DNA of 64,000 nt, taken from NCBI GenBank assembly GCA_024734555.1, contig JANPWX010000010.1, positions 2,081,027 through 2,145,026 of the forward strand, read 5' to 3'. The DNA is from Trochalopteron elliotii. Lineage: Eukaryota; Chordata; Aves; Passeriformes; Leiothrichidae. This document shows positions 46,701 to 56,965 of the stretch, piece by piece; position 1 is the stretch's first letter, and every line of letters begins with the position of its first letter. A model generated the notes under the pieces. The model had not been told where the DNA came from, searched no databases, and saw nothing but the letters and a program-made list of their open reading frames with translations. A program made the translations under genes and the position numbers.

Positions 46701-49700
46701 AACAAACAACAAAAGGCAGATCAGCTCTTTTGTATGTACTGACATAAACAACAACATACTATAAATTACCAGATTAAGTCTCCCTAATGGTCAGAAATGC
46801 AGCTCACAGATCCTGCTTTATATAACTTGGAAAACTGCCTCCATATGTGTTCTTTATCATAAGTCAGAGTTACTAAGTTATAGTTAGATCAGCTATAAAC
46901 AGACCTCGCTATAGTTTGTTCTTTGATCATGCTGAAGGAATCATACACTTAGTATTAACCTAACCAGATAGTTTAGTTCTGTATTTCCTTATTTTTCCAT
47001 ACTCCATTTCCAGTAGCATTTTTAAAGTTTTGTATTTGAATACTTTTCCTCTGTACAGTCATGATCACTATGACTTTCTTAATTAATATACAAAATTCAC
47101 ATACAAACAAGATTAACAAGAAATGAGATTTTAATCTAGCAAAAGAACTTGGAAAATATTATTTATAGGAATTTCCTAATTTTAACAGAGTATAATTATG
47201 CATGAACAGTCTTGGAAAAACAGCTCTAGATCACTATTTTGATTATATTTCATAAACATTCGAGACATTCATATTCTACAGAAACAAACTTAAACAAAAC
47301 CAACAACACAGAACTTTTAGAAAGCTGAAACACACAAATTACCAACTGGTCCATAATGAGAGAGTTCTAGGTTTAGGTAGCTACCCAAACTGCAGTTCTT
47401 TACCTCCACCTCCAATAAATCACTGTTGTTTCACACCAATAACCTTGCCATTATGTCAATAATGCACATTTTTCTTTTTTGTTTGGAGTTGGCCAAGGGA
47501 TTCCAGTGAAGGAGCAGAGTGAAGAAACTGGAGGAGAGTGAATTTCATGAAGTCACTTAGGTGTTCTAACTGAAGATTAGTTCACATCTCTCTTCCTTAT
47601 GCTTATGCATTTATTTATCACGTAATATGAAATAATTTACGAATTCTCCACATCAAAAGAAACTTTCTAACACAAAGCTGCACCTGCTGACCAGTGGTTG
47701 TCAAAATTTGAAGCAGACATTTTTCTTAAGAATTCAGCAGTTAATTTCCTTCAATTCTTTAGCTTTTTTCCCCCTCACAACTTCCAAATAAAAGATTTCT
47801 TTAATTCCCTTAATGGGCTACCCCACATACCAGTCCCAGGGCTGCTCACAGTATAGAGATCTGGATTATCAGTACTCTGACAGCTCCCAGTCCACTTCCT
47901 CCATTAACAGATAAAGTATTTGGGGATGTCCTCTGAAAGGGGTTCTTGATTGCAGTTTGCAAACCACAGGCTTCTCTTAGCAGGTAAGTGTTCACTGGAG
48001 AGAAGCTATAGTGAAGACATCAGAGTATCTCAATTCCTTTTCTTCAGTGATGATTAAATGTCTAAAAAGAAAAGGAACAAAAGTCTCAGTCTGGAGTAAC
48101 AGCAAAATGCTAACTGATTCAGTTTTGCTCTAATACTGTACAGCATTTCTTTAACTGGTGCAGTGGTGAAAGCAATTTCTATGCAAACAAAAAGACTTGA
48201 TGGTATAAACATCTGTGAAAATGATGTAAATGACAACAGTAGAGAGTGATTTACAGTAAATGATCCAACAATGAGACCACGAAGTATGTACTTAACTGTT
48301 CAGCCTCTTCCTGGTAACATATTGTTCTTTGAATTACACACTCAGGAGATTTTTAAAAATAATAAAAGCTACATGTAGGATACTGAAAATTTCTTTTCTC
48401 GCTCCCCTGGTTAAAACAAAGATTAAAATGTTTCTCACAGGAACCTAACTCTTGATGCAATTTTTTCCCCCAAGGAGAAAACAGTATTTATAAAAGATCA
48501 GAAAGGAACGGAGTATTTATTTACTTTAAAGAATCTTTTTTTGTTCAGGTAAGTGTTTTCTATGTTTTCCTCTCCCTATTCTCTTAAGATAAATGAAGGT
48601 GGCGATGAAGAATCTGAAAATACTGTTAAAGAATTCCGCCCTGGTAAACTCAGACTCAGTTTTGAGGAGATAGAAAGACAGAGGAGAGAAGAGGAGAAGA
48701 GGAAAGCAGAAGAGGATGCACGACGACGCATAGAAGAGGAGAAAAGAGCATTTGCTGAAGCGAGGAAGAACATGGTATGGTGTTTTTGTTTAGCACAGAA
48801 TTTAATTTTTACCTAAATCTCAATCTGGAAACAAACTCTGGGAAAAACCTTTAAATAAAGTTAGGAATACAGGCTTCAACTCCTTCATTAATTAGTTCAC
48901 CTTACTATTTATTAGAAGGTAATGGGGCAAACTAGTCAAGTTTATTTACCAAAAATCATCAGACAACAATTCCTCCTCACAGGCAGCCTAGAGAGGACTT
49001 CAGATAATTTGGTCAAAACCAGGTATTATATCCAGTGGGTATTACTACACAACATATATTTTAGTATATTTTGCAACATACTTGGGCACCAAAATGTTTC
49101 CACAAGGAGGGTTTGTTGTTTTGGGTTTTTTTGGGAAAAGCAACTTCTTTTACAGCTCCAAGTTTATTCCCCTACCTTTACAGGGTGTCCACCAATCATC
49201 TCTTACTACTAAAGCACAATTAATGGCATACTAGAAAAATGCTCACTGCAGGTATGCATTTTCCAGTTTTTTAGAGAGGAAAAATTAAAAGGCTGAACTC
49301 AACTACTTGATGTTTTTAATGCTTGTTCAGAGAAAAACAAAAAAATCACTTGTGGTGTTGACCATGAGAACACTTTGTAACATCTTCTCTTGAAGATATC
49401 TCTACAGATCTCTGCCATATGCAAGGACTTCTAAAATTTGAGTTAGGATATTACTGGAGACAAGTTTTCAGGGGCTTGGGACTGACATACACTATCTGAA
49501 AGTGCAAAGATGCCTGCTTTCAGAGATTGGCAACTATTACTTACATGTGTCTATATATATATTAAAAAAAAAAAAAAGAAAAGAAAAAAGTGGCCAGAGA
49601 ATTTTTAACTGTGGTCTTCATACTTATTCCAACCACTTCAAGATTCAGCAGGCTTTTGGGTATAAGCCAGTTACTTATTGGTGGATATCAGAAATGCAAC

Positions 49701-52700
49701 ATTAAACTACACCAATACAAACTAGAATGAAGTAGTGGTTTTTTCAAAAGGGAGGGCAGGCCCTGCCAGTCTAGAACTGTGGAATAACCCAGGCACCTGG
49801 TAGCATCTTCCTAGTGTGTTGCTGCATTGAGAAAGACCAACTGCATGTCCAGCAACATTTTCCTAATGACTCAAAGCAATGCCTGGGAGAGAAATGAGAA
49901 CTTTGTTTGAGTACTGATACTGCTGGCAGGGCTCCCTCTGCCTGGAAACTGGGCCAAAGACCAGACCTGTGCTGAAAGGCTACCTAGAGAAGCTACAATG
50001 TGAATTTATAGTTGATACTGTACTGAAAAATAGTGTCTGTATCTCCAAGGAAAGAAAACAAAACCTAAAGCCACTTAAAAATACCCTCAAACCAACAAAA
50101 AATGCTACTGGAGACTTCTGCCACTACAGTTTTTATGAAAAGGCAGAAGAGAACTAAATGAAGCACAGAAAGTATCTGCTCCTTCTCTTTTTTTGTGCTT
50201 TCTTGAGAAACTCTGTTTTTGGCCTCAGTGAACCAAGAACCTAAACTCAAGTGTCCACACAAGAAATACCTGACAAACAGGTTTAATCCATCAGATGCAG
50301 CACAGAGCCTCTGACTGCTCTACCTGCAGACAGTGAGTGGTCTGTAATTAAAAAAATTACTGAAATGTATTTTCAGCATTTATGTAGTTAAAGGCTGTTA
50401 AGTAGCATCCTGAATATGAATACAACATTTTCTACTAACAGAATATAACCCTCTGCTTTCCTTATTTCCCACAGCTACAAAATATAACAGCAATGAAGAT
50501 ATATCCTAAAATGTTTTAAAATATAATAGTCCTCTCTCTCAATGGCAGTGAAAATGAACATTAAACTGTTATTCCAGGAACTTCTTAACTTTTTAACTTT
50601 TTAATGTTCATTCATTCTAATTTAGTTTTGGAAGTATACACAGAGAGAAATGTGGTAGTGTTGTGGCTGGAAAACAGAAATGCCACCTGCTTTTGGATCT
50701 ATTTCAAATTCCCTTGTGCTATTTCCATGCTCCCCAGCATCAGTGTGATCACTTCTACACTGAAGCAGTTATATTTCACGTTCCTCAATCTTTTTCTAGT
50801 AGAGACTGCAGAAACAAATCTTAGCACAAACAGAAAAAATCTTTCCCTGTTTGCCCCCTGAATATTTGCTGACTGTGCTGCAAACCATGATTGTTACAGG
50901 AATGTTTCTCACTACCGATCATTTCCATTTTGCAGAAAAAAAAAAGTAGAGATTTCACAAAATATGGCTAAAATATTTACTGAACCAAATACAGAGGTTT
51001 TGTACATCACACAACTCAGCTAAATCTTTGGGGTTTTTAACCAGGGAGAAGGTGGCTGTCTTTTAATAACTTAGTAAGTCAGAAATACAGAGACAGCTGC
51101 CGGTGCTTGCTCACATGCACAGCTTTGGAACTCTAGTGGGCAAATCTGAACTGATGCTTCTTGTGGTCACTTAGCTTTGGTATCTTGAAATGATGAGCTT
51201 ATGAACTAATGCATCATCGGCAAGATATGTTCATGTTTCTTTGCTAATTTAGTTATGGGTAGCCTCTAGAAACTATGGGGCACTGTTTTCACTATAGGCA
51301 AGAGTTCACAGCTTTGGGTTTTGACTTCACTTCTCTATAACACGATTTCAACAAATATGCTCATTACACAAAACAAATGAATGGAAGGAATGGTGGTGCT
51401 GAAGTCCAATTTTAAGCTTAGAGGAAAAATCTGAGTAAAATCTGTAGTGAATAGCAGAATTTGAGCAGGATTGGACTGAAAAGCTACTGAAAGAGTTCTG
51501 GCAAATAAAGAAGATATAGGCAAAGTAGGTCAAGAGGGTGTATGAACCAAGATGACACCAACAGCAGAGGAAGGTGTGGGTGACAATGGCAGTAAGAGCA
51601 ATAAATAGAAGTAGTGCCAAAGGCTCTTAGAGACAGAAATGTCTATTTTCTGTCTCTTTATAAAGATAGAACACTTTTGCAAATGGAAATGTTGCTCTTT
51701 TAATTATTTCTACCCTTTGATTGATTACTGCTGTTGGGAATGCCTACAACTTAGGGCACAGTGAGCTCTCCCATGTTTGCCAGAAGGCTTTTCACAGCTG
51801 TGCTGATTTAACAGTGCCAAAAGCCACATTACCCCCCAGGTCAGTACCTGATCACTGCCTGACCTCACCTCACCTTTACCTACAGAACATTCCTGTTGAG
51901 ATAATCTCTGTAAGTTTATACAGTTACATGCACAAACATATATTTATGTAAGTTTTGTGACAAACTTACATTAAAATTCCAGCATAACTCACTGTCACTT
52001 CTGGCTGCTTTTGTAGTGTTCAGCTTCGCATTTTAGTACTTCAACACATTCAGTCTGATAGAATATTAGCTCTTGCACTTCCTGCTTTGGAAATAATGAA
52101 AACTGCCTTTCTTACGCTCGACTACCTTACGAATTATTCTAAAAGATAGGCCAGCTGCTCCTAATGCCAACCAAGCCTAAACCTGCTCTGAAGCCAGATA
52201 AGGGCAGGGAACGGAAGAAACCCTTGCTGGTAGGTGCATAAACCAATAAACTGGCCACATAACTTGGCAAAAACAATTTGTGCACAAAGAAGAGCTTCTT
52301 CTGAATGTTCTGTTCAGTTATCCTTACTGGGAATACTAATGCTGCTTTAGAACATAATCCAGATTATTTAAGAAAAAGATTACAGTTAAGTGTACTTCAG
52401 CATTAAGAGCAATGACATTTAAACATGAACACTTTGTCTGAAGTAAACAAGAATGAACTGCTTCAGGTCCTAAAGGTGCATTTAGAGGGCATCCTCCCCT
52501 ACAGAGGGAAAATACTGCATTTTAGAAAACCACCTAGTCTTTATTATAAAAATTTAGTGCTGTTAACTAAAGTCAAATACAAATCCCCAAACCACTCCCT
52601 CCCACACCATTAGAGGAATACCCACACTGGCACAGTGCATCTTTCTGTGCCAGGGCAGATGTGACAAAGCAGTCACTCATCTTTATGTACCAGAAGCATC

Positions 52701-55700
52701 TGAACAATGCTGTGATTTCATCACAGATATTATTAATGCTGTGAATTTCCAACAGGTGCTGGATGATGAATCACCAGAAATGTTTAAAACCTTTTCTCAA
52801 GAATCTCTTGTACCTGGTAAACTGGAAATTAATTTTGAGGAGTTGCTGAGACAAAAAATGGAAGAAGAAAAGAGGCGCACAGAAGAAGAGCGCAGGCAAA
52901 AGTTGGAAATGGAAAGGCAAGAATTTCAACAGCTGAGACAAGAAATGGGACAGGTTTGTACATCAAACTATATGTTAAACATGCTCTGAATAAAAATAAA
53001 ATATATCACTTCATTACTAAAATCTAAAAGTTTAAGACTGGAAAGAAAAAATTCTTTTGAAAGAAATTCTAAGTTAATATGTTAATACATTCAACGTTAT
53101 GTGGAAGAAAAATAGAAAATCCTGTTTTTAAAAATTTGTATAGAGTGACATTTTTATCACTGATCTACCAGGAAAATGTGTTTATCCCTTGCCACCTTAG
53201 AAGTAAATACAGTTACTAATTTGTAATTTGCAGTAATTTCTGAAAATTCTGGACTATTACTGAAATGATTAGGTAATATTTATGATATTGGGAGAACAGA
53301 AACATCTAGTTCCCAAAAAAAAAAAAAAAAAAGCAGAAGTAGGAAAAGGCAAAATTCTTGCTTTTCCTCAGAGAAATACTGTTCTACCTAATGAGAAAAA
53401 TACAGTGGGCTCAACTTCTAGTTGGCGTATCAAGGGTTTGAAGACTGTCACAGTTGATTTTAAAAATCACACACAAAATCTGCTCTACATCCCAAATGTT
53501 TAAAACATCACATTCATGAACACACTTCAGTTTGGCTGTGGGCAGCAATTCTTTACCATTCGCTTTTGACTAGAGAATGACATTAATTTATTATTTTATT
53601 ATTTTTGTCAAGTAGTAAAGGCTCTAGCTTGTGATGTTTTCAACTAATCCTGAGGAAGCAGGGAGAGACAGGGACACCCAGCTAAAATGCACGGACATCT
53701 TTACAGTCAGCCAGAGGTCATAAAAGGAGGGAGAAGAATACCAGTAATTACAGCTTCAGATGTAGTTTGGCTACAGGATCCACAACTGCCTTTTCTTTTC
53801 AAGCCATGACATCCTGAAATATCATTTACTTTTTAGTGAATTTTAAAAAAAATATCAAAAGGCAGTGTGTTTGGGTTTTTTTTAAAAACAAAACAGCTGT
53901 ATTTTAGAGGATTACTTCATATCATATTGCAAGCAAGTAAGAAGTGAATTTTGGACTCTGGATAAGTAAGTTTTTTTTATTGGTCTGTGTCTAGGTTCCC
54001 AAGTCCATGAAGGGCAGTTTATTGATAGCGACCCTTGAACAAAAGGCAGATTCAAGCAAGGTATTTTAAAATCTTTATCTAGTCGAGGTATGATACAAAT
54101 GCATTCTTCATGAGATAGCAAGGGAAAAAAATTACAGGGGAAAATGTCTGTACAGATTTCAAATAACTAACAAAACTGTAATATATTGGATTATTCCATC
54201 TGGAGGGAGAATGGGTAGTAAAAATAATGAGGGCATTTTCCATCTTACACATTCTGTAATTTCTGAACAGCTGGAAGAAGAGCCTGAAACTTTTGAGTTA
54301 AGCAAAGAGTATGAAGAATTGATAAAGCTAAAAAGAAGCGGTTCTATTCAGGCAAAGAACTTAAAAAGCAAGTTTGAAAAAATAGGACAATTATCTCAAG
54401 AAGAAATACAGAAGAAGATTGAAGAAGAGCGAGCAAAGAGAAGAGCAATGGATGAAGAAATAAGAGAAAGGGAAGCTGAAAAATTTCAAGAGGTAAGTTG
54501 CATTCTGTGTATGTTAATGATCTACTTAACCACCACACTAATGATCCAGAAGCAGACAATGCTGCTGCTTTCATCAAATTTTGCTGTTTCCAAAATTATG
54601 TTTTCCCTTCTCTCCTATTCCCTCCTTCAGATGCTGAAGGATATAACACCCTTAAAGAAACAGCACCAGTTTATTATCAGTGATTTGGTCAAGCAGAGTT
54701 CTGCTTTTCTGCTCAAAGTCCTACAGTTCAGCATTTTAACTTGAAACCTGCCAGCCTGAGGGCTTAAAACATCCATACCTGAGAATTATCTATTAATCAG
54801 CACTTGAACTGCTTTTCCCTCTGAACTCTTAATTCATTCCCCACTACATGAATGGAGTAAGAAATTCAATTACCAAATCCAAACAACACCATTTGAAGAT
54901 CAAGTCTCTGTCAGGTATACTCACTCCTTGGGGTAGAGCAGAAGAGGGTGCCTACTACAAGCTTAGTGTGTACTTAAATGACGAAATAAAAAAAATTAAC
55001 AGTACCAAGCCTGATCTGAGCCTCATTCTGGCTCTGCTCACTTCAGCATCAGCTCAAAGCCTGTCCTATTTGTGAGCTTTTAATTTAATGATTGACACTC
55101 ATTGTTTTCATAAGGTCAACCATTTTAGGTGTTGAACCTACACTAACATCATGGTGTAAAACTCCAGTCACAGAGGATTTAATTTGCCAAGGAGTGCTCA
55201 ACTTCTGTATGGATAACACTTTAGGAGTATTTTTTACTATCTTTTTTGGAATTACTTTTGTAAAAATCTTGTCCTATCCCTGGGATGAACTATTACGAGA
55301 CTTACCCTACGCCCAACAAATCTCTGAAAAAACCTCTCTGGGAACACAAAAGTAGTTTTACTATCATGCTAATTTACTATAAATCTAAGGCAATAAATAA
55401 TTGTTAAGCCATTTTTAATTATTATTTCCCAAGGATGAAGATGTAGATGTGACACCAGCCAAGAAATCTGAGGCTCCATTTACTCACAAAGTAAACATGA
55501 AGGCTCGTTTTGAGCAAATGGCAAGAGCCAGAGAAGAAGAGGAGCAGAGGAGGATTGAGGAACAGAAATTACTACGCATGCAGTTTGAACAAAAAGAAAT
55601 TGATGCAGCATTACAGAAGGTATAAATTGCAAAATAATATTCTCCAGTCGTGTCGTTTAACTTAGCTTCTAATTACCACTGGAGGCAACACTACCAGATA

Positions 55701-56553
55701 CAAGAGGAATATTTTACTTCTAGCAGGTCTAGGAATTGCTGCAATAATATAAAATTGCTTTTGGTGTTTGCACATACTCTCCATGGAATCAAAGAATGGT
55801 GTGGGTTGAAGGGACCTTAAAGATCATCTAGTTCTGACTCCCCTGATGTAGGCAGGGACACCTCCCATTAGATCAGGCTGCTCAAAGCTCCATCCAACCT
55901 GGCCTGAACACTTCAAAAGACTAAGAGACAGTTCATGACATCCTGTGAATAGTCTGAAAATGGAACTCACATTCATGCCTGTATTTTACACCAATATTCC
56001 AGCCTCATTAAAATGCATTTTACTGCCTGTGGCATATCTAGATTGGGTGCATTGTTATGTACTGAGGACAGATGTGCAATTTCCCCTTCTCAGAAACACG
56101 GTAACTTGTAATCAAGCATGTATCACTAGCAGTCATAGTGCTATTGCCACTTCAAATGTTTTAAATCAACTTATTTTAAAACAGAAAAGGGAAGAGGAAG
56201 AAGATGATGAGGGAAGCATTATTAATGGTTCTACTTGTGAAGATGAGGATCAAGCTCGATCTGGAGCTCCCTGGTTCAAGAAGTCACTGAAAAACACATC
56301 AGTTGTTGACGGCGAGCCAGTGAGATTTACAGTTAAAATTACTGGAGAACCAAAACCTGAAGTTACATGGTGGTTTGAAGGGGAAATGTTGCAGGACTCT
56401 GAGGACTATCAATATATTGAAAGAGGAGAAACCTACTGCCTTTACTTGCCAGAAACCTTCCCAGAAGACGAAGGGGAATATATGTGTAAAGCAGTCAACA
56501 ACAGAGGCTCAGCTGCTAGCACCTGTATTCTCACCATTGAAAGTAAGAGCTAG
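41491..56553 (+). CDS. NEXN: NEXN (nexilin, F-actin-binding protein), complete coding region in 12 exons
   Basis: Coding exons: 41491-41517, 42590-42781, 42923-43004, 43092-43240, 44592-44633, 45774-45968, 46048-46221, 48589-48774, 52756-52953, 54271-54492, 55434-55619, 56185-56553. Joined they total 2022 nt, 673 residues plus stop (human 675), all in frame. Residues 1-550 are highly charged and mostly coiled-coil or helical, with recurring K-phi-K..FE units. Residues about 579-671 form an I-set immunoglobulin domain with TWWFEG and EDEGEYMC. Family knowledge: nexilin binds F-actin at Z-discs, cell-matrix contacts and cardiac junctional membranes, and human variants cause cardiomyopathy. The identity rests on motif-by-motif agreement with human nexilin, from MNDI through YVPKL, APWFKK and STCILTIES. 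An alternative C-terminus is possible through a further 3' exon at 56647. Confidence 0.96.
42590..42781 (+). CDS. NEXN: NEXN coding exon 2
   Basis: Acceptor cttcaccaag, donor GAG|gttatt (weak at +3 to +5); 64 codons. It encodes [20 protein letters not shown], the unit [20 protein letters not shown], and a basic helix ending KQE. The first [14 protein letters not shown] repeat is here. Confidence 0.94.
42923..43004 (+). CDS. NEXN: NEXN coding exon 3
   Basis: Acceptor tcaactag, donor ATAG|gtaaga; 82 nt, ending after one base of a Gly codon. It encodes the acidic [17 protein letters not shown] then GYVPKLI, beginning the second repeat. Confidence 0.94.
43092..43240 (+). CDS. NEXN: NEXN coding exon 4
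   Basis: Acceptor gtccacag, donor GAG|gtaagt; 149 nt. It encodes [20 protein letters not shown] followed by a basic/acidic helix ending [10 protein letters not shown], strongly coiled-coil-like. Confidence 0.95.
43750..43779. repeat. (TA)n microsatellite, 30 bp
   Basis: Uninterrupted alternating A/T from 43750 to 43779 in NEXN intron 4, likely to vary in length. Confidence 0.95.
44592..44633 (+). CDS. NEXN: NEXN coding exon 5 (42-nt microexon-like)
   Basis: Acceptor catttaatag, donor GAG|gtaatc; 14 codons, [14 protein letters not shown], against human [14 protein letters not shown]. Phase 0 at both ends, so skipping would not shift the frame. Confidence 0.93.
45774..45968 (+). CDS. NEXN: NEXN coding exon 6
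   Basis: Acceptor ttttggacag, donor AAG|gtaaac; 65 codons. It encodes [20 protein letters not shown], then a charged segment that has diverged from human, ending [11 protein letters not shown]. It is the least conserved part of the protein. Phase 0 at both ends. Confidence 0.93.
46048..46221 (+). CDS. NEXN: NEXN coding exon 7
   Basis: Acceptor cttacacag, donor ATG|gtaaat; 58 codons with [20 protein letters not shown] and [13 protein letters not shown]. First of three consecutive exons built on the same PGKL.(I/L/V).FEE unit. Confidence 0.95.
46675..46713. repeat. A/C-rich simple sequence
   Basis: A-rich tract with interspersed C runs and AAAC units in NEXN intron 7. Similar A-rich tracts occur at about 49563-49590, 53315-53332 and 60219-60247. 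Confidence 0.7.
48589..48774 (+). CDS. NEXN: NEXN coding exon 8
   Basis: Acceptor ctcttaag, donor ATG|gtatgg; 62 codons. It encodes [16 protein letters not shown], then [20 protein letters not shown] and [13 protein letters not shown], a close paralogue of the unit in the previous exon. Phase 0 at both ends. Confidence 0.95.
48775..52755 (+). other. NEXN: NEXN intron 8 (about 4.0 kb)
   Basis: AT-rich intron with no recognisable exon, transposon or RNA gene. The A tract at about 49563-49590 is the only clear simple repeat. Confidence 0.7.
52756..52953 (+). CDS. NEXN: NEXN coding exon 9
   Basis: Acceptor tccaacag, donor CAG|gtttgt; 66 codons. It encodes [20 protein letters not shown], then [20 protein letters not shown] and a helix ending LRQEMGQ. 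Phase 0 at both ends. Confidence 0.95.
53995..54060 (+). other. NEXN: Candidate NEXN cassette exon (22 codons)
   Basis: A T-rich tract and gtgtctag precede 53995, and AAG|gtattt follows 54060. The 66-nt segment is open, phase 0-0, and in frame between coding exons 9 and 10. It encodes VPKSMKG followed by a Leu/Ala-rich stretch ending ADSSK. The VPK..KG start resembles the VPKL..VKG unit of exons 3-4. Human canonical nexilin, as I recall it, has nothing here. It could be an alternative exon, a fossil exon or chance. Confidence 0.35.
54271..54492 (+). CDS. NEXN: NEXN coding exon 10
   Basis: Acceptor ttctgaacag, donor GAG|gtaagt; 74 codons. It encodes [20 protein letters not shown], then [20 protein letters not shown] and [20 protein letters not shown]. 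Strong match to human nexilin. Confidence 0.95.
55434..55619 (+). CDS. NEXN: NEXN coding exon 11
   Basis: Acceptor tttcccaag, donor AAG|gtataa; 62 codons. It encodes [20 protein letters not shown], then [20 protein letters not shown] and [11 protein letters not shown]. Phase 0 at both ends. Confidence 0.95.
55783..55915 (-). mobile_element. CR1 LINE 3' fragment, reverse orientation
   Basis: Reads as the reverse complement of a CR1 tail: gtgtgggttgaagggacctt, aaagatcatctagttctgac, ggcagggacacctcccatta, and ctccatccaacctggcctga. About 130 bp, in NEXN intron 11, ending about 270 bp before the terminal coding exon. Confidence 0.9.
56185..56553 (+). CDS. NEXN: NEXN terminal coding exon 12: Ig domain
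   Basis: Acceptor taaaacag; 122 codons plus TAG at 56551-56553. After an acidic linker ([11 protein letters not shown]) it encodes [20 protein letters not shown], then [20 protein letters not shown], then [14 protein letters not shown] and [11 protein letters not shown]. The I-set core Trp and the D.G.Y.C motif are present. The B-strand position that is Cys in many Ig domains is not Cys here (RFTVKI). An internal donor at 56543 (AAA|gtaaga) could splice the last codons away. Confidence 0.95.
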   Translation, partial: KREEEEDDEGSIINGSTCEDEDQARSGAPWFKKSLKNTSVVDGEPVRFTVKITGEPKPEVTWWFEGEMLQDSEDYQYIERGETYCLYLPETFPEDEGEYMCKAVNNRGSAASTCILTIESKS

Positions 56554-56965
56554 CATTTTCATTTCCTTAAATCTCAATCTTCTTGCATCTCTCCTGTTAT
56601 GAAAATCTAACTTCCTGTCTCTCTTAATCCTTTTTCTGTTTTCTAGCTGATGACTACTAATGCTCTGACTACTTTAGCTGGAATCTTTCTTCCCCTCAAC
56701 TTTCTTACTGCATCATCTCTTTCTCTGATGGGGCCAACTAAAGAAAAGCAAGGATGTGCATTAGTCATTCCTACATCAGATAAGAAAATACCCTTTCAAA
56801 TTGTGAGAGTTCCCTACTCAATGCAAAAACTAGTATCAAAGGCAAAGAATAAAAAATCAATGTATGAAAGATCAACTGAAGGAAAAAGCTGAATTATCCT
56901 AGTGCTCCAGCATTTGAAGACCAACTCGTGTAACAGAATAAAGCTGAATACATGATCTGGAAACT
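56554..56965 (+). other. NEXN: NEXN 3' UTR and poly(A) signal
   Basis: AATAAA at 56937-56942 is followed within 20-50 nt by a GT-rich element (cttgtgtagtagtg and ctgttggtgt), so cleavage near 56960 is likely. A 104-nt optional intron (56543-56646) with a good pyrimidine-rich acceptor (ctgttttctag) may be removed. Confidence 0.75.
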
